DNA from: Symbiodinium natans
Lineage: Eukaryota; Sar; Dinophyceae; Suessiales; Symbiodiniaceae
Length of the DNA: 64,000 nucleotides
Direction of reading: 5' to 3'
Assembly (NCBI GenBank): GCA_905221605.1
Contig: CAJNDS010000018.1
Coordinates: 1-64,000, forward strand
Shown: in pieces, positions 40,088 through 50,700 of the stretch
How positions within the stretch are numbered: position 1 is the stretch's first letter
How the letters are laid out: every line of letters begins with the position of its first letter
The notes under the pieces: generated by a model
Databases searched by the model: none
Told to the model about the DNA's origin: nothing
What the model saw: only the letters and a program-made list of their open reading frames with translations
Position numbers and translations under genes: made by a program

Positions 40088-40600
40088 ATGGCCTTCTGTC
40101 TGGATTTGGCGCCGGATCATCTTAGGAAGATTCTTGGCTCCTCCATCCACACTTCTTCGCCCTGCCTCTTCTCGTATGACAACAAATTCTGCATCGTGGA
40201 GACCAGTATCGCCTTTTGCATTATGCAGCTGGCTGGCACGGTCTCCATTCGTGCACACTTGGATGCCGATGTAAAGTCCTCCGAATTGGTTGGGGCTGCT
40301 CTCCAGCTTCTCCACCGCTGTTGGTCCAAGGGACTTGCCCTCCAGTTGAGAGAGATAGATGGATGCGGATGCCTTGAGTGGCAGCAATGGGGGTTGCAAA
40401 CTCTGCGCGCTATGGGTTCGGTGAGTGTGGCGTGGCAATGTACTAGCTGGCCACATCGGGCAGGCGTATACAATAGCGCTTCCGGTAACATTGCATGCAT
40501 CTTGCAGAATTGCCACTACCACCCTGAGCAGCTACCAAAGGTCACCTCCCACCCTGCTTGCTCGTGCAACCCATCATGGTTTTTGGCCTTGCGTTCTTAA
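40088..40600 (+). CDS. Hypothetical ORF, 170 residues
   Basis: Starts at ATG 40,088 (MAFCLDLAPDHLRKIL). Rich in Cys, Trp and His, without a regular zinc-binding spacing. It contains 'HRCWSKGLALQLREIDGCGCLEWQQWG'. Other frames are open over the same stretch, so the evidence for translation is weak. No family is recognised. Confidence 0.3.
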   Translation: MAFCLDLAPDHLRKILGSSIHTSSPCLFSYDNKFCIVETSIAFCIMQLAGTVSIRAHLDADVKSSELVGAALQLLHRCWSKGLALQLREIDGCGCLEWQQWGLQTLRAMGSVSVAWQCTSWPHRAGVYNSASGNIACILQNCHYHPEQLPKVTSHPACSCNPSWFLALRS

Positions 40601-41989
40601 ACGCCCCTCTGGGCCCCTCCCAGCTGAGAATGGCACCGATGCGCCACGAGTGCAAGAGTTCTTCCTCGTGGAAGTTGGACTCGAGTTTGGATGTATGCTT
40701 AAGTGCACCATGTGTTGCTCACCCACGCACGGAGAGTGGTACCTTCTCGACTCTACCCAAAACTTCTTCCGCTCCTCCTGGAAAACATGGCCTTCCGACT
40801 TGACCTCAATCTGGTGCAAATCCAAGTAGTTGTCCAGGAACTAACTTTTGCTGTCCTTCTAGTCAGCTTTCTTGTTGATTGGCCTGTTGGCACGGTCTTT
40901 ATTGCTGTTGCCTTCCTCTCCTTTAAGCGCAAGCAAGCTGCAGGATTTTTTTTAGAAATTCCTGCAGGGTGCTGTTTTTCTTCTCCGGGTGGTCCCAGAT
41001 TGTAAAGGTCAAAGGTGGGCTTGGTGCCTGCTCAAACTAAGCTGCCCAAATCAACCAACCCCTCCCTGCGTGCAAGTGGTATGGACTTCCTGGATCCGCT
41101 TCCTTCCAGTGTTTGGGCAAGTTGGAGTAGATGCAGGTGCTCTTCCGGAACATGTCTGACGTGGAGCAAAGTGTTGTGTCCCGACAAGTCACCCAAACAG
41201 GGTGATGGACAAACCTTGGCGGGCGTCTCTCTATCCATTCCAGCCCTTCTCCGGCTTCCCAGGAAGGTTTGCTCCGACAACTTCCACCCAAGAAGAGCGG
41301 TTTCCAGGTCAGTGCCTTCAGTCTCCGCGGCTGGTACTTGGGCCTCTGTCTTTCATTTGGGCGGCTGCCCTGTTTCCACCCTGCCGTTTGGTAGAGGTTG
41401 CTCCAATTTCTCGTTGTGCCTTATTGCGCCTAAGGAAATTGAGGCTCGTTTGCCCCGCTTCGACCATGTGCTTCCGCACACATTGCTCACAGCTCCGAGC
41501 CGTCAAGCCACTCAGACGCAACACCTCCATAAAGTTGAACAAGCTTTCGGCACCGGTTCCAAGCCCCGTTTGCTGACTTGGCTTCACCAGAGGAACCAGC
41601 TTTCTCGCTCTTGATAACTGGTTCACTCACTTGCCGCAGAAAGAGCTTGGCTGATTTAGGCGGCAGCTCAGTTGGGCAGGCTTTCAGCACCCAGAACAAC
41701 TGCGATATTCCGATGGATCTGGGCACGTGCCGGGACTTAGCACTTGTTTGCTTGCACACTTACAACCTGCATTCTCATTGCAATCAAATGATCCAATTCT
41801 GTGCAAGATTCTCCTTGGTGCCCTGACACTGTCAGTTTGGAAAAAGAATGGTTGGACTTCAGTGCTAGGGGAGGTGCGACCCACGGACCCGCAAGCCTCC
41901 CTCCAGCCTCTGTCGAATTCCTTCAAGATTTCTGAGGTGTGCGGTTAAACTCTGTCCAAGCCGTTGCCACAGGGAAGGTAGCTGGTTGC

Positions 41990-42100
41990 TGTGCGATAGC
42001 TCAGCGGCTTGGCGGGAGCACCATGCACCCCTTCGGAGAAGGTTCGAACCGGAAGCCCCAACCTTATCAACCTGTAAGAATCTTCAGGCGGTTCTTACGT
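41990..42100 (+). repeat. tRNA-derived SINE-like sequence
   Basis: An A-box-like TAGCTCAGCGG (41,997-42,007) within a D-arm-like GCTC...GAGC is followed 34 bases later by a B-box-like GGTTCGAACC (42,041-42,050). The acceptor and anticodon stems do not fold properly, so this is not a functional tRNA. Downstream a 7-bp hairpin GTAAGAA (42,074-42,080) / TTCTTAC (42,092-42,098) could be a SINE tail structure. Confidence 0.45.
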
Positions 42101-42691
42101 TATCTTTTCGTGCGCTGTGTTTGCAAGAACCCCGAAGACAAGCGCCTGAGCCTGTCGCAGGGTGTCCATGAGCCATAATCTCCACAATCTGTGCCTCTGA
42201 CTGTCTGTCAGCTAAAGCATTGGTCTGACAACAACGCCTGCCGCTGGGCTTCCTGGATCGGAGAGACCCTGGGATTTAGGGACGGGACCAGCTTGGTGGA
42301 GTCTTTCACACGACTGGCACCCTTGCAAGTTGAAAGAACTTCCAGGAAACGGTGCCACTCTTCCAGCTCTCTAATCCGGCCTTTGCTCATCTCCTGTCCA
42401 TTGATGACAGGCAGAGGGGGGGGTCAGCCCTGCTCTGTGACCCAGAGGCTACTCCACTCGCTGGAGCTACAGGGGCACTCGAAAGCTGCTGCACCTCAGT
42501 TGCACCAGCTGGTTCCAGGTGGCACTGAACTTTGTCCAGCAATCGCCACCAACTTCTGGAACACAGTGGTTCAAACAGCTCCGAGTTGTACTCTTCGGCT
42601 TTCAGCACAGGAACCTGGCTCCCGCTGAACTTCCACCTGCTTGTTGGGCCATGGCACAAAGCTCTGCCAAACTTCGTCCCACCTCAACCGT

Positions 42692-42830
42692 GGTGAGGCC
42701 GAACTTCATGTGTCCTCAGCTAAAGCGAGGCCGAACCGTGGCCACTCCTCAGCCGAAGCGAGGCCGAAAACACACCCTCTGCCGGAGCGAGGCCGAAAAG
42801 TTCCCTCAGCACTTGGCGAGGCCATATTCA
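42692..42830. repeat. GAGGCCGAA short tandem repeat
   Basis: Four copies of G(C/T)GAGGCCGAA at 42,695, 42,727, 42,759 and 42,788, plus GAGGCCATA at 42,816. Period is 28-32 bp, with CTCAGC(C/T)(A/G)AAGC-like sequence between. Confidence 0.7.
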
Positions 42831-43254
42831 GGCAGCTATGTTGCTTGCAGCCGACTGCCAAGCAAACACAGTGGTTACGGTTTACTGCATTTGACCCCCA
42901 AAACTTTTGACAACGTGTCCTGCCCTGGTTTTTGGGAGAACACAGGTGAGACTTGTGGCTGCAATCAAAGAGCAAAGTCTTTGAACCATTTTTGCGATAA
43001 ACGAATCATTCTCAGTTGCCGCAGCACTGCCAAGCCTTTGCTATCGGCCCTGCCAAAATTTTGCATCGGCAGACGTCCTTATGTTTGGGCACCATGAGGG
43101 TGAGATTGGGTGCAGGTCTTAGTCGCTTGGCAACTGGGCCATCCTGCGGGCGAAAAAGGGAAGGTCCAGTCGATCACTACGTGGAGTATTGCGTATATGT
43201 AATGTCAGAGACTGGATTTCTATTCCAGCAAAGTGCAATGTAAGTTGCAGCAAG

Positions 43255-43405
43255 CTGTTGAGGCCAATCGCAGCTTCGTTGAGGCAAATGACAGTTTAAG
43301 TTGAGGTGGGTCGGTCATGGTCGGTTGCACATCGAAAGGCGAGTGGTATCTGAAGTTGACACCGTAGCGCGTGTGTTGAGTGCCGCACAAAGTATCGTGA
43401 CATGG
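43255..43405. repeat. Dispersed repeat, copy 1
   Basis: Shares TCGGT(T/C)GCACATCGA, ATCTGAAGTTGA and GCG(C/G)G(T/C)GTTGAG with 46,360-46,475. Diverged but colinear over about 110 bases. Identity of the element unknown. Confidence 0.6.
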
Positions 43406-44426
43406 TGCCGTGCCAGATATCATTCACCCGCTGCAAACAAATGATGAAAAAAACTAGAGAGTGCCGTCATTACTCTCTCTTTTGCCTCTTTGTCTCTACA
43501 TTCTTATTAAGGAAGAACTACGACCGCATTCCAAGCCTGCCGTGGATTGTGCCGGATCCGCGGCAATGATTGCTGCTTTGTGTGCGAAACTTTGGATTGT
43601 CCGATCCGGCATGTCCAAGAAATTTATATCAGGGCGGCCTTTTAATTGCTTATGAATATGTTTGTGGAGCCTCCATTCGAGCTCTTGTGTCTATGTGGGT
43701 TTAAAGTGCTACATGCATATAGATAACCTCTACAAGATATAAAACTGAAAGTTGCACATCGTCGTGCATTCCTTGGCCGATGATTCCGCATATTTCAGTT
43801 AATCGTGCAATGTTAAGCAGCTATGATAGTTTCTAAGCCCTTGACTTCCTTCTTGTCGGCAAAAAATCACTGCATGAATGGGATCCTAGATAGTGTATTC
43901 AATAAGATTCTAGTATTTCTGTTTCTGCGTCTGTACATGAAAACCCTATAAGAGTCTCACTATAAGAGTCTCATTTATCTCGCTGAAGAAACATTTTCAT
44001 AGGGTTATGTGCAGGCCTTGTGTTAATGGCTTTAGCAGAAGTAGGTCGGAAATGGAAGTTGCGATTGGAAGATCTGAATAAGCACCTTTCAATAGGAAAC
44101 ATTTCAGAATCCCAGTATGTATGTGTTGGCCTGTTCTAGGAATTCTAGTATTATGACTGCATTGAAGCATTCCTTGAACTAGCATGCGTGCCCCAGGAGA
44201 CGGCCAGAAACCTTGCATGTGACAATGCCAAGGCCCCAATAAGCACCAGGGTCCGAAAGAAGCTTGTAGCAGAAGTGCCTAAAACGTTGTAACCTTGTAG
44301 GTCGACATGAGAATGAACAAGTGTTCCATTTGCTGGAGCTAAGTGCTCGAGGACGATCCACCCGTGCCGGTGACACAAGCGCTTCTGCTGCTGGCTTTTG
44401 CATGGCGGCACGTAGACTTCGACAAG

Positions 44427-45626
44427 ATGTCGCATCACTTCGCGTCGCCGGGATCTGTGAACCTGAACGGTTCTGATGATCACCACTATCGCTACACGAT
44501 GCCAGCACTCGAAGTGAAGCACGAGGGCAAGACCAAGATGAAAAAATCATTGTTGGTCAACATTACCCCCATCAGCGAAGCTGTTGGACGTCCAGTCGAG
44601 GCACTTCTACAGTACATCAGCCAAAGCTCCAATGCAGCGTGGAACTTGGATGGCAAGGGCGGCAAGAGCAAGTCCTTAAAGGCTTATGTCACGGGGCATC
44701 ATGCGCAAGCAGATCTGCAGGAGCAAATCCTGGCTTTCATCCGCAGCTTTGTCCTTTGCGGACATTGTGGCAACCCAGAGACGAGGCTGGAGGTGGAAGG
44801 TGCCAAGAAGCGCAGGACAGCTACGTTGGTTTGCAAGAGTTGCAGCAGGCGCACGACGCTCGACCCAGACGAGAAGTGCGTGAAGCAGATGATGCAGCAC
44901 ATGCACGACGCGCACGAGGGCCCCGTGAAAGGTCATGCAGCAGAGGACGCCCGCATGACTGAATTCGCGGACATCGCAGTTGGCAGCGCCGCCCAAGAGA
45001 CCAAGCGAAGCCTGAAGCAGCGCTGTGAGTGTGGACATGAGACCAGCAAGCCGCAGTGCAAGCGCTGCGGCCGAGTCCTGACGGAGCCTGCATCTACGCA
45101 TGACGCAGTTGAGCCCAATGCCCAGGCTCAAGACCTCACCGGAGATGTGCTGAAGTGGATGCATGCTCAGTCAGCTCCTGGCATCACTGCCGAGACCAGC
45201 GCCGACTTCATCACCTTGCTCAGTGCCGGGCATTCCATGGCCGCGTTGCTGAAGACGACCGGGAAGGTGGTCGCGCGTGATGCAATGTCTTCTTTGGGTC
45301 CGGAGTTGGGTCAGTCACTCACCGAGCCTCGTCAGATTGCTGAAGCAGTGAGCACTACTATGCAGAAGCAGGTGCCCTTGCTGCAGCTCTTGCTTGGCGA
45401 CCCGCGTTCTCCTCGGGCAGGCTTGGATGCGGTCGTCGCCGGTATCCATGAAGAGGTTGTGGAGAGCAATGCACGGAGCCTGGGAGAGGCGGTGCTCTTT
45501 GGGTTGCTTCTGGCGCTGCACGAGCATGCAGACGAGATTCCTGATGCTGAGCTGTGCGCTGCGTGTGTGAAGCTCCCATGTCAAAGTGAGAACATGAGGA
45601 AGTTCATCAAGTATTTGAGCGAGTGA
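44427..45626 (+). CDS. EIF5: Eukaryotic translation initiation factor 5
   Basis: 399 residues from the ATG at 44,427, chosen because the N-terminal block aligns from there. eIF5 is the GTPase-activating protein for eIF2 in start-codon recognition. The N-terminal domain shows HHYRYTMPALEVKHEGKTK; the Arg of YRY (residue 22) corresponds to the catalytic Arg15 of other eIF5 proteins. Next are LLVNITPISEAVGRP, FIRSFVLCGHCGNPETRL and a zinc ribbon with C111, C114, C136 and C139. A second Cys set (C200, C202, C211, C214) in the linker is unusual. The C-terminal part is helical and ends RKFIKYLSE, like the FIKWL end of W2/HEAT domains, though it is divergent and lacks an obvious acidic-aromatic box. 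There is no intron, in contrast with the split gene downstream. A pyrimidine-containing tract and AG about 10 bases before the ATG could serve as a trans-splice acceptor (inference). Confidence 0.92.
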   Translation: MSHHFASPGSVNLNGSDDHHYRYTMPALEVKHEGKTKMKKSLLVNITPISEAVGRPVEALLQYISQSSNAAWNLDGKGGKSKSLKAYVTGHHAQADLQEQILAFIRSFVLCGHCGNPETRLEVEGAKKRRTATLVCKSCSRRTTLDPDEKCVKQMMQHMHDAHEGPVKGHAAEDARMTEFADIAVGSAAQETKRSLKQRCECGHETSKPQCKRCGRVLTEPASTHDAVEPNAQAQDLTGDVLKWMHAQSAPGITAETSADFITLLSAGHSMAALLKTTGKVVARDAMSSLGPELGQSLTEPRQIAEAVSTTMQKQVPLLQLLLGDPRSPRAGLDAVVAGIHEEVVESNARSLGEAVLFGLLLALHEHADEIPDAELCAACVKLPCQSENMRKFIKYLSE

Positions 45627-45738
45627 GGGTGAGTCAGGTGGCTGATACAGTTGCTGCTTGTCTCTCTGCCCGCTGCAGCATGTGCAGGTTGCTGTAGGGT
45701 GCTATGAGCGACAGCAAGCCATCGAACCTTCTCCTGCT

Positions 45739-45849
45739 TGGAGGTTCATGGTCAAAACCCACTGATAAGCCCCTGAAGTGCCCCAATAGGGCTGCAAGTA
45801 CAGTTATAAGTGCAGTTTATCATTGGTTTATAAGTACCATGAACCTCCA
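45739..45849. mobile_element. MITE-like element with 14-bp terminal inverted repeats
   Basis: Perfect arms TGGAGGTTCATGGT (45,739-45,752) and ACCATGAACCTCCA (45,836-45,849) enclose an 83-bp AT-richer interior. A related copy in reverse orientation starts at 59,967. No coding capacity. Confidence 0.7.
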
Positions 45850-46359
45850 GTGCCTCTGTATATAGGGGTTTCGTCTTATCACAGGCAGAGGGGCCGACCC
45901 AGTGGCCTGTGGAAACAAGCGCGGCCTGTGCAGTTGAGGACTCCAGGTGGGTTTAGGGTTTAGGGTTTAGGGTTTAGGGTTTAGGGTTTAGGGTTTAGGG
46001 TTTAGGGTTTAGGGTTTAGGGTTTAGGGTTTAGGGTTTAGGGTTAGTTCCCGCTAGTTTTCATTGCGGCCGTCGCAGTAAACATGAGAATGCAGGCAAGA
46101 TCAAGGAGACATATTGATCCCACAGAGACTGCGGGGCCAACCCCCGACACATAGGGTTTTGTCCGCCAAGAGAGTTTTTCATTTTGAAGCTTTGTGGGAG
46201 AACTCCTTGAAAAGCCATCCAGGTCTATCTGCGAAAGGCAAAGACCATGTGGGGTTTTCCGAAATTCGGGGTACCTTGTTGTGGCCCGTATTATCAGGGA
46301 TCCTACTAGTGGGGTCTATTTTTAAGGCCCCCATGTCGCAGGTCGCGTCAACTTGAGGC

Positions 46360-46475
46360 AAGTCGCGGCTTGAAAGTTAAGTTAAGTCGGTCGCACATCG
46401 ACAAACGCGTCGCATCTGAAGTTGATCTCTTAAGGCGGGCGTTGAGCAGCTAGTATCACGACAGGGCAACGAGCA
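46360..46475. repeat. Dispersed repeat, copy 2
   Basis: Diverged copy of the 43,255-43,405 repeat, with TCGGTCGCACATCGA and GCATCTGAAGTTGA in the same order. Confidence 0.6.
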
Positions 46476-46715
46476 ACGATGGCCTGTGGAAGATGGTGCT
46501 GATGATGGTGATCCGTTTTTTTAATGTTTAGGGTTTAGGGTTTAGGGTTTATTTAGGGTTTAGGGTTTAGGGTTTCTGAAACGATGGTTCTGGTGTCGCG
46601 GCACCTTGGCTCCCAGACGTGCTTGTGGAGACTTTGGGGCTCAGTCGCCATGTACTTGCGGACTGTGCTGCAGGCCAAACCTTGCAGCCCGAAGATCCCC
46701 AGCAACAATCTTTTT

Positions 46716-46792
46716 CTTACTGTTGGTTAGTAGGGAATCAAGTGTAGTTACTATTGCTATCGTTCTTTCATTCCCTATTAACCAACAGTAAG
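46716..46792. repeat. Long-stem inverted repeat
   Basis: 23-bp arms at 46,716-46,738 and 46,770-46,792 pair with a single mismatch around a 31-base loop. The left arm begins CTTACTGTTGGTTAG and the right ends AACCAACAGTAAG. Could be a small MITE or a structured RNA. Confidence 0.8.
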
Positions 46793-47387
46793 TCTTGGCT
46801 GACACACATCTGCCCAGCCCGAATCCTGCACCCTAAACCCTTTAACAAGGCTTCGTGTTCAAGATTTAGGGTTTTGGGAAGGCCCCGCACGCCAAGCCCG
46901 CCCCAGGCCCAAACCTCAGACCTCAAAGGGCCAAGGAAAAGACGGGAAAGTGCGCATGTCGAAGCATCGTGTGCCTTGAGCCTGAGGGATCCTTCATGTG
47001 ACTTAAGGTACATTCCTTAAGGCTCTTTGGGGGGGGGGTCTTCAGGGTTCGGAGCTTTGGGTCTGCGGACCCCTTCGTCCCCCAACATGAGAAGCGCTCA
47101 ACTCCTATGTTCCCATTGGCAAGGCGCCTTTTCCTGACATTCACGGCTTCGGGTCAAGGTTTCAGGTTGAGGGTGTAGGGCTTAGGGTTTAGGGCTAAGG
47201 TTAAGCGGCACGGGGGATAGGATCTGTGGCCATAGAGGGGTTTAGGGTTTCAGGTTTTTGGGGTGGAAGGTGAAGCCCCTAAACCCTGAACCCTCTTAAA
47301 CAGGCCCGAAACCCGAAACACGAAACCCTAAACCCTAAACCCTAAACCCTAAACCCTAAACCCTAAACCCTAAACCCTACGTACAAG

Positions 47388-47500
47388 ATGTTAACTCGGG
47401 GTTCTTCCTCGACCCCAAGAAATGTCAGCACTGGCTCCAGACGCTGACGACCAAGCAGCAGCTAGAAGCAGAAGACTTGTATAAGCTCAATGAGGCCGGG
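47388..47500 (+). CDS. Exon-like island A
   Basis: Preceded by about eight CCCTAAA units and TACAAG, followed by GTTCTTAGGGTTTAGGG. Encodes NSGFFLDPKKCQHW, then a helical stretch ending YKLNEAG (phase 0 end). Confidence 0.6.
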
Positions 47501-47688
47501 GTTCTTAGGGTTTAGGGTTTAGGGTTTGGGGTTTAGGATTTGGGGTTTAGGATTTGGGTTTAGGATTTGGGGTTTGGGGTTTCGGGTTTAGGGTTTTGGG
47601 TTTAGGGTTTAGGGTTTGGGGTTTGGGGTTTGGGGTGTAGGGTTTCGGGTTTAGGGTACCCTCAACCCTCAGCCCTCAGCCCTCAGCC

Positions 47689-47748
<60 letters not shown>

Positions 47749-50700
47749 ACCCGCAGGCCTAAATTCCGAAAGCCTCAGCCCTGTTCGGCTGCGGCTGAAT
47801 AGGGTTTGGGTTCAGGGCTTGGTTGCTAGCTTTTACCAGAGAGTTTGGGATGCCTACTTCCAGGTTTCACCGACAAGGGCCTCACGCTGCGACTAACTAC
47901 CCCGAGCCCCTAAACCCTAAACGCTGAACCCTGAACCCTGAACCCTGAACCCTAAACCCTGAACCCTAAGCCCTAAACCCTGAACCCTAAACCCTAAACC
48001 CTGAACCCTACACCCTAAACCGTAAACCCGACTTCCTAGACTGCCCTCAGCCTTGAACCCCAAACTAAGCGGGCTCGAGGCTTCGCGGGAGGCTCCTGGC
48101 TTCACTGGGGCTGTTCTTCCAACCCCTCACTCTAAGCAACCCTAAACCCGAAGCAGCCCTAACCCTCAGCCCCAAACTGCAAACCCTAAACCCACAGGGT
48201 TCAGGGTTCAGGGTTTAGGGTTTAGGGTTTGTGGCGTAGGGTTTAGGGTTAAGCGTTTAGGGGAACCCCAATTAAATTTTTCCGAAACCTGCTTTCGTAT
48301 TGAAGTCCCCCCCACAGAGTTTAGGTGTCGGTTGTTGTTTTGTTGCTGCGGGGGTGGGGGGGGGCGGGTCGGACTGGGGGGGAAGGGGGGAGACAGGGAG
48401 GATGCTAGTAAAGCCCTCGCAGTTCATCCAAGTCCAACATCCTGAATGTTCAGGGTTCAGGGTTCAGGGTTCAGGGTTTAGGGTTCAGGGTTTAGGGTTT
48501 AGGGGGTTAGGCATTTTGGGCTCCTGAGCCGAAGGCCACCTTCAACGTGCCCGAGGAGGAGAGCATCGATAAGATGGCCGGCAAGCCTCCGGGCCAAGGG
48601 TTAAGGGTTTAGGGTTTAGGGTTTAGGTGGGGTTTAGGGTTTCTTTGGGGCCTTCAGGGTTTCGGGTTTAGGGTTTAGGGTTTAGGGCGAGGGTTTAGGG
48701 CTAGGGTTTAGGGTTAGGGTTTAGGGTCTAGGGTGGGACCTTTTGTGCACAGGCTCAGCGAACTTAAGTAAGTAGAGTATATGTCGGGTTCCAATCAGGA
48801 GACCCCAACTTAGGGTACTTGACAACATCTGCACATAACCTACTAGCTAAGTTCCTGAGACTTCAAAGCCGAAACCCTAAACCCTGAACCCCGAACCCTA
48901 AACCCTGAACCCTGAACCCTAGCACCTAAACCCCAAACCCTAAACCTTGAGCCCTAACCTCAAACCCTAAACCCTAAACCCGAAACCCTCGACCTGAAAC
49001 CCTAATTATCAGGGAAGTGGCACCCTCGACCCCGAAGCCCTGGACCTTCGTTCATGTTCCCCTTGAAGGGTGCACCTAACCCCATGCCCAAAACCCTGAA
49101 TTCCCAACCCAAACCCTCAACCGCCTCACTTCTTAGACCCGTACAGTTCCCAAACCCTCTCTGCACCTACCCCTGCGGGAAGGCTTGTTGGAAGCCCGGA
49201 GGCTTTAAATGAAACCCAAGGAACCTAACAGCCGTAAACGCTCAAGCCCTAAAACCCGACGAAACCCGAAAGCCCAAAACCCCTTCGACCCCAACCTCCA
49301 AACCCCAAACCCAAACCCAAGACCCAAAACCCAAACCCTAAACTAACCTTGAACTACATGCGCTTTATACCCTAAACTCCAAACCCTCCACACTCTCCAA
49401 GCCCACACCCCTAAACCCTAAACCCTACCCTAAAAACCCTAAAAACCCTAAACCCTAAACCCTAAACCCTAAACCCTAAACCCTAAACCCTAAACCCTAA
49501 ACCCTAAACCCTAAACCCTAAACCCTAAACCCTAAACCAACACCTTCAGCCCAGGCTCTTCTCTGCCGTGGAGAAGACGGTCGCTGCGTACGGAGCTGGC
49601 AGGTGGAGGGGTTTTTGGGGTGGAGAGGCTTAGGGTTGGGGTTTAGGGTTTCCTTACTGTAGGGTTTAAGGGGGTTTTGGGTTTACAGGGTTGAGTGTTC
49701 AGCACCAACCTAAGCCCCAAGCCTTCAACCCTAAGAAATGGGTGTAGGGACTCGTGGGAGGCTCCTGCGCGTTTGTGACGTGCCTATCAAATCTTCGTTG
49801 TTCTTCGGAAGGCATTAGGGTTTATGATTTAAGTACCATCCAAGCGGGTGGCACGAGGTACATTCTTCCCTCAGTCCCTCTCAGGGACTGGCAAGAAGCA
49901 GGTTCACGAGACTGTCGCAGATGTTGTGCGTGGCTTTCGCTATTGGGTCTTCGGCTCCTCTTTGGGTTGGAGTGTGTTCGGGGTTTGGGGCTTAAAGGGC
50001 CGGAACCGGACCCTAAACCCGGAATCCTTCAACACCCCAAGCTCTAAACCCCAAACCCCAAACGCCAAAACCCCAAACCCAAGCAATTGGCCTCAAATTC
50101 CCCCATGCCCTAAGCCCAAAGCAACCCTAAACCCTAAACCCGAAACCCTAAACCCTAAACCCTAAACCCTAAACCCTTGAGCCCAAAGCAGGTATGACCG
50201 GGACGACAACAACTTTTACTACGACTATGTTGCGCTCTTGGGCACGATGCAGCGCGGGGCCCCGTTCACATGAGGGCTTGAGGGTTCGGTTTAGGGTTTA
50301 GGGTTTAGGGTTTAGGGTCTAGGGTTCAACCCAAACCCTAACCCTAAACCCTAAACCCCTCCTTGGCTTCATCTAGGCCTCAGTGGGGAGCTTCAGTGGA
50401 TTAGGGTGTGTGTGTGCACCCTCAAGCCCCGCGCAACGCCTCAAACCCTACCGGCCAGGACTTCTTTAACTCCAAATCCTGAGGGTTTAGGGTTTAGGGT
50501 TTAGGGTCGAGGGTTTAGGGTTTAGGGTTTATGGTTTACGGTTTAGGCAGGGCTACAAGAGGGTTTGAAGGGCAAAGTTTAAGACCCCATAGGCTCGGAG
50601 TTGGAGGTGTTAGAGGTTTCAGAGGTCTAGGGGTTTAGGGGTTTAGGGTTTAGGGTGTTTGGGGTTTAGGGTTTAGGGCTTAGGGTTTAGGGTTTGGGGT

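Larger units (their letters stand above)
40601..44426. other. Mostly unannotatable spacer with short repeats
   Basis: Many overlapping short frames on both strands, none with a recognisable domain or consistent extent. Supported contents are a tRNA-like SINE candidate near 42.0 kb, a GAGGCCGAA repeat at 42.7 kb and a dispersed repeat copy at 43.3 kb. From about 43.65 kb the DNA is AT-richer. Confidence 0.5.

Noticed and set aside
41990-42070. Functional tRNA gene
   Set aside because: A- and B-box-like motifs are present, but acceptor, anticodon and T stems do not pair.
40601-43250. Numerous ORFs of 60-200 codons on both strands
   Set aside because: They overlap in several frames, lack domains and show no consistent composition; none could be preferred.
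49848-50000. Additional exon encoding GTGKKQVHETVADVVRGF
   Set aside because: Attractive in one frame, but the phase that fits its neighbours reads a different, less natural peptide, so it was not listed.
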